Origin: an uncultured Eubacteriales bacterium
GTDB taxonomy: Bacteria > Bacillota > Clostridia > Christensenellales > Aristaeellaceae
Assembly: GCA_944349545.1 (NCBI GenBank)
Contig: CALVNG010000012.1
Location: 1-44,391 of the forward strand
Reading direction: 5' to 3'
DNA: 44,391 nucleotides
The position numbers and the translations under genes are program-made. The notes beneath the pieces were generated by a model that saw nothing but the letters and a program-made list of their open reading frames with translations, searched no databases and was not told the DNA's origin. Numbering within the stretch: position 1 is the stretch's first letter; every line of letters begins with the position of its first letter. Below are positions 40,287-44,391 of this stretch, piece after piece.

Positions 40287-40346
40287 TAGGGAGAGAAAAG
40301 TTTTTTCAGGGTTCCAGAAAGCCTTCGGTCCAAGACACGCTTCCGG

Positions 40347-40380
40347 TAAAAAAGAAGGGCGTTCCCGCCGGGCACGCCCT
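40347..40380 (-). terminator. Terminator of the rph-yfcE operon
   Basis: On the minus strand GGGCGT (40374-40379) pairs with ACGCCC (40357-40362), with an inner CCGG/CCGG helix, then CTTCTTTTTT. It lies 9 nt after the stop of the phosphodiesterase gene. Confidence 0.8.
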
Positions 40381-40388
40381 CCCGCTTC

Positions 40389-40886
40389 CTATTCCCATTT
40401 GCACAGGCTCACGCGCACGCCGCCGTTGTCGGCCACGCGGATGTCGGCATAGGCCACGCCGCCGCCGAAGCGGTCGCAGACCGCGCCGGGGTTGATGAGG
40501 TACATGCCGCGCTCCAGATCGATCTGGGGATGATGCGTATGGCCGTAGAGCGCCACCTGCGCCTGGCATTCCATCGCGGCGTAATACAGGCGGTCCAGCC
40601 CGTACTTGACGTGCCACTCATGGCCGTGGCAGGCGTAGAAGCGCACGCCGTTGACCACAAAGCATACGGCGCGCTCCTCGCGGCTGCCCCAGTCGTTGTT
40701 GCCGCGCACCGCATGGCACAGCGTGCCCGCCTCCATCAGAAGCGGCCGCACGGCGGCAAAATCCGAAAGACCGTCGCCCAGAAAGGCCGCCGCATAGACC
40801 GGACCCATGCGCAGGGCCTGCTCCACCGCGGCGCGCAGGCCCACCCTGTCCCCGTGGGAATCGGAAAGCGCGATTACACGCTTCAT
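40389..40886 (-). CDS. YfcE-type metallophosphodiesterase
   Basis: The 165-residue MPP-fold enzyme carries SDSHGD (D9, H11) near the N-terminus, FLGDGLSD, RGNNDWG, the CHGHEWH block and YGHTHHPQID, all metal ligands of the family. YfcE hydrolyses phosphodiesters in vitro; its cellular substrate is not known. The ATG at 40886 begins 2 nt after the stop of the rph-rdgB gene, with a poor Shine-Dalgarno, so translation is probably coupled. Second gene of a two-gene operon. Confidence 0.92.
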   Translation of the reverse strand: MKRVIALSDSHGDRVGLRAAVEQALRMGPVYAAAFLGDGLSDFAAVRPLLMEAGTLCHAVRGNNDWGSREERAVCFVVNGVRFYACHGHEWHVKYGLDRLYYAAMECQAQVALYGHTHHPQIDLERGMYLINPGAVCDRFGGGVAYADIRVADNGGVRVSLCKWE

Positions 40887-40888
40887 GC

Positions 40889-42202
40889 TCACAGCGCCTC
40901 CATGAGCACGCCGCGCATCTTTTCGGCGGCTGCCGCGCGGTGGCTGACGGCGTTCTTTTCCTTTTCCGTCATCTCCGCGAAGGTCTTGCCCGTATGGTAG
41001 CGGAATAGCGGGTCGTAGCCGAAGCCGCCCTCGCCCGCGCGCTGATGGAGCAGCTCGCCCGGGCACTCGCCGCGCAGAACGCGCGTCTCCTCCCCCGGCA
41101 AAGCCAGCGCCATGGCGCACACGAAGCGGCAGGCGCGGTTGGTGACGCCCTCCATGTTTTTGAGCAGCAGGTCGTTGTTGGCCTGGTCGTTGCCGTGGTC
41201 GCCCGCGTAGCGCGCGCTGTATACGCCAGGCGCGCCGCCCAGCGCGTCCACGCTCAGGCCGCTGTCGTCCGCCAGCGCGGGAAGGCCCGTGGCCCGTGAG
41301 ACGGCCTCGGCCTTGATGACGGCGTTCTCCTCAAAGGTAGCGCCATTTTCCTCGATATCGCCCTCGAAACCCGCGTCCTTCATGCTGACGAGCTCCACCA
41401 TGCCGCCGAAGATGTCGCCCAGCTCCTTGAGCTTGTGCGCGTTGCCGCTGGCCACCACCACGCGGCGCGGAGGCAGCAGCCAGTCGCCCATGCCGCGCAG
41501 CGCCTCGCGCTGGGCGCGCATCATGGCCCGCACGCCCGCGCGGCCCAGGTCCAGAAGCCGGTTCAGCTCCCGGTTGGTAAAGGGTCTTCCCTCGCCCGTG
41601 CCCTGCAATTCGATGAACTCGCCCCGCTGGTTCATCACCAGGTTCATGTCCGTCTGGGCGCGGCTGTCCTCCTGATAGCACAGGTCCAGCATGGGCCGCC
41701 CGTCCACCACGCCAGCGCTGATGGCCGCCACCTGCGCGATGATGGGGTTTTTGTCGATCAGCCCGTTTTGCATGAGCTTGTGCACCGCCATCACCAGCGC
41801 CACGAACGCGCCCGTGAAGGAGGCCGTGCGCGTGCCGCCGTCGGCCTGCAAAACGTCGCAGTCCAGCGTGATGGTGCGCTCGCCCAACAGGCGCATGTCC
41901 ACCGCCTGCCGCAGCGACCGGCCGATCAGCCGCTGAATCTCCACGCCGCGGCCGTCCTTTTTGATGCCGTCGCGCGCCTTGCGCCGCCCGGTGGAGGCGG
42001 GCAGCATGGCGTACTCGGCCGTGACCCAGCCGCGGCCCTCGCCGCGCAGGAACGGCGGCACGCCCTCCTCCACGCTGGCGGTGCAGATGACGCGGGTCTT
42101 GCCCGCGGTGATGAGGCAGCTGCCGTCCGCCGTCTCCACAAAATTGGGTACAAGGGTCAGTGGGCGGGGCTGCGCGTCCCCGCGGCGGTCCATGCGCTCC
42201 AT
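40889..42202 (-). CDS. Fusion of RNase PH and XTP/dITP pyrophosphatase
   Basis: The first half (about 1-245) is RNase PH, which trims tRNA 3' ends with phosphate: [57 protein letters not shown] and [17 protein letters not shown]. The second half (about 250-437) is a RdgB/HAM1 enzyme that cleans dITP and XTP from the nucleotide pool: [34 protein letters not shown] and GFGYDPLF. Both active-site sets are present, so both should work. I choose ATG 42202 because AAGGAG lies 8 nt upstream. Such fusions are known in some Firmicutes but the genes are more often separate. Confidence 0.94.
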   Translation of the reverse strand: MERMDRRGDAQPRPLTLVPNFVETADGSCLITAGKTRVICTASVEEGVPPFLRGEGRGWVTAEYAMLPASTGRRKARDGIKKDGRGVEIQRLIGRSLRQAVDMRLLGERTITLDCDVLQADGGTRTASFTGAFVALVMAVHKLMQNGLIDKNPIIAQVAAISAGVVDGRPMLDLCYQEDSRAQTDMNLVMNQRGEFIELQGTGEGRPFTNRELNRLLDLGRAGVRAMMRAQREALRGMGDWLLPPRRVVVASGNAHKLKELGDIFGGMVELVSMKDAGFEGDIEENGATFEENAVIKAEAVSRATGLPALADDSGLSVDALGGAPGVYSARYAGDHGNDQANNDLLLKNMEGVTNRACRFVCAMALALPGEETRVLRGECPGELLHQRAGEGGFGYDPLFRYHTGKTFAEMTEKEKNAVSHRAAAAEKMRGVLMEAL

Positions 42203-42232
42203 GCCGGTCGCTCCTTTGTATCGCATTTGAAA

Positions 42233-42262
42233 AGCCGCGCGGGCTGACGCTGCCGCGCGGCT
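42233..42262 (-). terminator. Hairpin with T-run between the GerMN gene and rph-rdgB
   Basis: On the minus strand AGCCGCGCGG (42253-42262) pairs with CCGCGCGGCT (42233-42242), loop 10 nt, followed by TTTT. It ends the GerMN transcript. The promoter of rph-rdgB lies before it, so it also sits at the 5' end of that mRNA. Confidence 0.7.
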
Positions 42263-42270
42263 CCCATGGC

Positions 42271-42299
42271 ATTATACATGGGCGCGAAGGAAAAGTCCA
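42271..42299 (-). promoter_or_regulatory. Probable promoter of rph-rdgB
   Basis: On the minus strand a perfect TATAAT (42271-42276) with TGGACT (42294-42299) 17 bp upstream. The predicted start near 42264 is immediately before the hairpin at 42233-42262. Confidence 0.5.
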
Positions 42300-42303
42300 G
42301 CAA

Positions 42304-43320
42304 TTAGTCCAGCTCCACCACGCCGGGGTACTGGGCGATCACTTCTTCTTCCGCGTTGATGAAGGTGGTGGCGGTTTCGGGCTGCGCTTCGATCTTCTCT
42401 CCCTCCACCTGTACCTCGACCTTTTTCACGCCCGGGAACTGCGAGCAGGTGAACAGGATGGCGCGCACCGCCTGCTGGCCGCCGTCGGAGCTTTCCATGG
42501 CCTGCTGAAACTCCCTGGAGAAGTTGACGGTCACCACGCCGTCCTTCATGGTGACGGACTTGACGCCGCAGTTTTCCGGCAGCGCGCGCTCCAGGCCGCT
42601 GTCATCCTGGGGGCCCTTGGCCAGCTCCAGAACGGCCGTGGTCGGGTCCGCGTCGCTGAACACGGCGCGCGTCACGGGCACCAGCAGCCGCCCCGTCTGC
42701 GACGGGAAGTAGAGCTGTACCAGCTCCGCGTCCGGCGAGAACGTCTCCACGCTTTCCAGGTTCAGGTTGCCGCCGGTAAACACGCCGCTCACATCGGTGC
42801 CGTAGGTGAGCTTGCTGCGCTTCTGGCCGTCAAACTCCAGCGTGACCTCATCGACCGTGGAAAAGCAGGTGAGGGCGTTGGTGATGGCGTCCACCATCAG
42901 GCTTTCCTGGCGCGCGTCGATGCAGCTGAGCGCTTCCTTGCTCACATTGACGTTTGCGCGGCCTTCGCTGATGTCGATGTCGAAGGTGGTGCCCTCGGGG
43001 ATGACCGTGCGCAGGCCAAGCCTGGCGGCCTGCATGTCGTTGTCCGCATCCTTGACCATCAGCGCAAGCGTGGCTTTGGCGATGCCGTCGGTTTTGGGCA
43101 CCTGGCGCGTCACGGGCACCAGATAACCGTCGCCGTCCTCATAAAAAACCACGGTCGCTACCGTGTCCTCCTGGGCGAGGGTCTGCTCGATGGGAATCGC
43201 CGTCTGCTCCACCAGCACCTGCGAGGTGGTCTGGTCGTTGCTGCGCAGGGCCAGCACCACCACCAGCGCCGCCGCGCACAAAATCAGGATACGCTCGATA
43301 TCGGCCCGTTTGATCTTCAT
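42304..43320 (-). CDS. Membrane-anchored protein with two GerMN domains
   Basis: The 338-residue protein has a basic start, one membrane helix (about 11-25) and two GerMN domains (about 50-190 and 200-320): repeated patterns VPVTRQVPKTDGIAKATLALMVKD and LLVPVTRAVFSDADPTTAVLELAKGP, each with IPEGT or LPENC, then DISEGRANVNVS and KDGVVTVNFSREF. GerM of Bacillus subtilis has the same two-domain plan and stabilises the SpoIIIA-SpoIIQ channel during sporulation. No lipobox here. GerMN also occurs outside sporulation, so a role in sporulation is not proven. The ATG follows GGAAGAGG. Confidence 0.88.
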   Translation of the reverse strand: MKIKRADIERILILCAAALVVVLALRSNDQTTSQVLVEQTAIPIEQTLAQEDTVATVVFYEDGDGYLVPVTRQVPKTDGIAKATLALMVKDADNDMQAARLGLRTVIPEGTTFDIDISEGRANVNVSKEALSCIDARQESLMVDAITNALTCFSTVDEVTLEFDGQKRSKLTYGTDVSGVFTGGNLNLESVETFSPDAELVQLYFPSQTGRLLVPVTRAVFSDADPTTAVLELAKGPQDDSGLERALPENCGVKSVTMKDGVVTVNFSREFQQAMESSDGGQQAVRAILFTCSQFPGVKKVEVQVEGEKIEAQPETATTFINAEEEVIAQYPGVVELD

Positions 43321-43401
43321 GCCTCTTCCACTCCTTACGCAGTGATTGCATTCAAAGGGTATGCGCCATGCCCCGGTTCCATGACGGACAGGCGCCCATG
43401 A

Positions 43402-43430
43402 TTGCGCTTTTTTGCGCGTTGTGCTATCAT
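43402..43430 (+). promoter_or_regulatory. Promoter of rqcH
   Basis: TTGCGC (43402-43407), a 17-bp spacer and extended -10 TGCTATCAT (TATCAT at 43425-43430). Confidence 0.55.
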
Positions 43431-43464
43431 CCATCCATGCCTTTGAGGGAAGGAGGGGCTTGGA

Positions 43465-44391
43465 CATGCCAATGGACGGCTTTACCCTGTCGTATATGCG
43501 GCTGGAGCTGCTTTTCGCGCTCCGGGGCGGACGGGTGGACAAGGTCAATCAGCCGGAGCGCGACGCGCTGGTTTTGCTCATCCGCAGCGGTGGCGGCAAC
43601 CACAGGCTGCTTTTGAGCGCCAACGCCAATCAGGCGCGCGCCCAGCTGACCGCCCAGACCTACGAAAACCCCGCCGAGCCGCCGATGTTCTGCATGCTCA
43701 TGCGCAAGCACCTTTTGGGCGCGCGCGTGAAGGACGTGGGGCAGGTGGCGGGCGACCGCATTCTGACCATCGTATTTGACTGCCTGGACGAGCTGGGCGA
43801 TTCGGTGGAAAAGACGCTTTATCTGGAGGTGATGGGCCGGCACTCCAACCTGACGCTGGTGCGCGAGGACGGGGTGATCATCGACGCCATCCGCCATGTG
43901 AACAGCGAGATGAGCCGCGTGCGCACCGTGCAGCCCGGCGGCGTGTATCAGCTTCCGCCCCAGCAGGACAAGCTGGCCCCGGAAACCTTTACGCCGGATG
44001 CTCTCTCCGCGCGGCTCGCCGCTCAGGGCGGCACGCTGGCCAAGGGGCTGATGGCCTGCGTCGCGGGGATGGCCAGCGTGTGCGCCCGGGAGATCTGCGC
44101 CCAGGCGGGCGCGGACGCTGCCGCACCCGTGAGCGAGCTGGACCTCGGCGCGCTTTCGCCCCGGCTGGTTCAGGCGCTGCGGGACATTCCCGCCGCGCCC
44201 GTGGCGCTCTATGACGAGGCCGGGCTGGCGGTTGATTTCTTTCCTTTCCCCTACCGCACCTTTGCGGCGGAGCGCCAGAAGGCCATGCCCAGCCTGAGCG
44301 CGGCCATGGACGCTTTCTATCTGGGGCGCGACCTGCGCGCCCGCATGCAGCAGAAGAGCGCCGGGCTGCAGCGCCACATCAAGAGCGCGCT
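43465..44391 (+). CDS. rqcH: RqcH (NFACT-N domain protein), 3' end beyond the window
   Basis: RqcH, also called fibronectin-binding protein A, binds split 50S subunits and adds alanine tails to stalled chains in ribosome quality control. The 309 residues visible hold the NFACT-N domain: MDGFTLSYMRLELLFALRGGRVDKVNQ, LLLSANANQARAQLT, MLMRKHLLGARVKDVGQ and LYLEVMGRHSNLTLV, followed by the start of the next helical region. The C-terminal coiled coil and NFACT-R domains are outside the window. The ATG has AAGGAGG upstream. It diverges from the GerMN gene. Confidence 0.94.

Noticed and set aside
1..44391. Mobile elements, CRISPR arrays, tRNA or rRNA genes
   Set aside because: No transposase or integrase genes, no regularly spaced repeats beyond the two-copy 87-bp repeat, and no tRNA-like cloverleaf or rRNA sequence was recognised by eye.

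Overview
The window reads as a chromosomal segment of a GC-rich (about 60% or more) Gram-positive anaerobe of the class Clostridia. The signs are the floA/nfeD pair, the yloU-fakA-recG order, a clostridial-type HflX with an N-terminal extension, a GerMN-domain protein, LytTR regulators, an Isc set headed by an Rrf2 regulator, an RqcH homologue and SigA-like promoters with strong Shine-Dalgarno sites. A Christensenellales-like bacterium would fit the style of several hypothetical proteins, but that is a guess. There are no rRNA or tRNA genes, CRISPR arrays, transposases or phage genes. Most genes lie on the minus strand.

Layout. 1-7.4 kb: an unknown gene cut by the window edge, ilvE (branched-chain aminotransferase), an exported split-barrel protein, the sbcDC repair nuclease, and a divergent lipid kinase. 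7.4-8.2 kb: a long unexplained leader and a small acidic coiled-coil protein. 8.2-14.6 kb: one complete phosphate operon, pstS-pstC-pstA-pstB-phoU-phoB-phoR, with a candidate PhoP box in front and a strong terminator behind. 14.8-20.3 kb: an accessory regulatory stretch holding a secreted unknown protein, a LytTR regulator with its membrane partner, a TetR regulator with a 7-TM protein and a two-site palindromic operator, a split chromate-type transporter (two ChrA halves) and an orphan LytTR response regulator. 20.3-22.6 kb: nfeD, floA and a repeat-bearing membrane protein. 22.6-29.1 kb: two tandem uracil-DNA glycosylases, a Tyr/Pro/acid-rich membrane protein, trmL, and yloU-fakA-recG. 29.4-31.6 kb: a large Pro-rich membrane protein and a YbaK deacylase. 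31.8-36.4 kb: parA-parB with a degenerate VanY-like membrane protein in the same operon, flanked by two intact VanY-type carboxypeptidases. 36.4-40.3 kb: hflX behind iscR-iscS-iscU. 40.4-44.4 kb: an RNase PH/XTP pyrophosphatase fusion with a YfcE-type phosphodiesterase, a GerMN protein, and the start of rqcH, cut by the window edge.

How the genes work together. The pst-pho block is a closed phosphate-sensing circuit: transporter, PhoU brake, response regulator and kinase are on one transcript behind the likely PhoP site. iscR-iscS-iscU form an autoregulated Fe-S assembly unit. parA-parB share a transcript with a membrane protein whose peptidase fold has lost its catalytic residues, next to two active-looking relatives, which hints at a link between chromosome segregation and the cell wall.

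Most unusual items: a JAMM-type metalloprotease motif in the N-terminal extension of HflX, the pseudo-VanY in the par operon, the large Pro-rich membrane protein ending in a YHxxxC/CxxC domain, the LytTR/membrane pair whose promoter overlaps the upstream terminator, and the TetR double palindrome. I did not find a clearly new multi-gene defence or mobile system.
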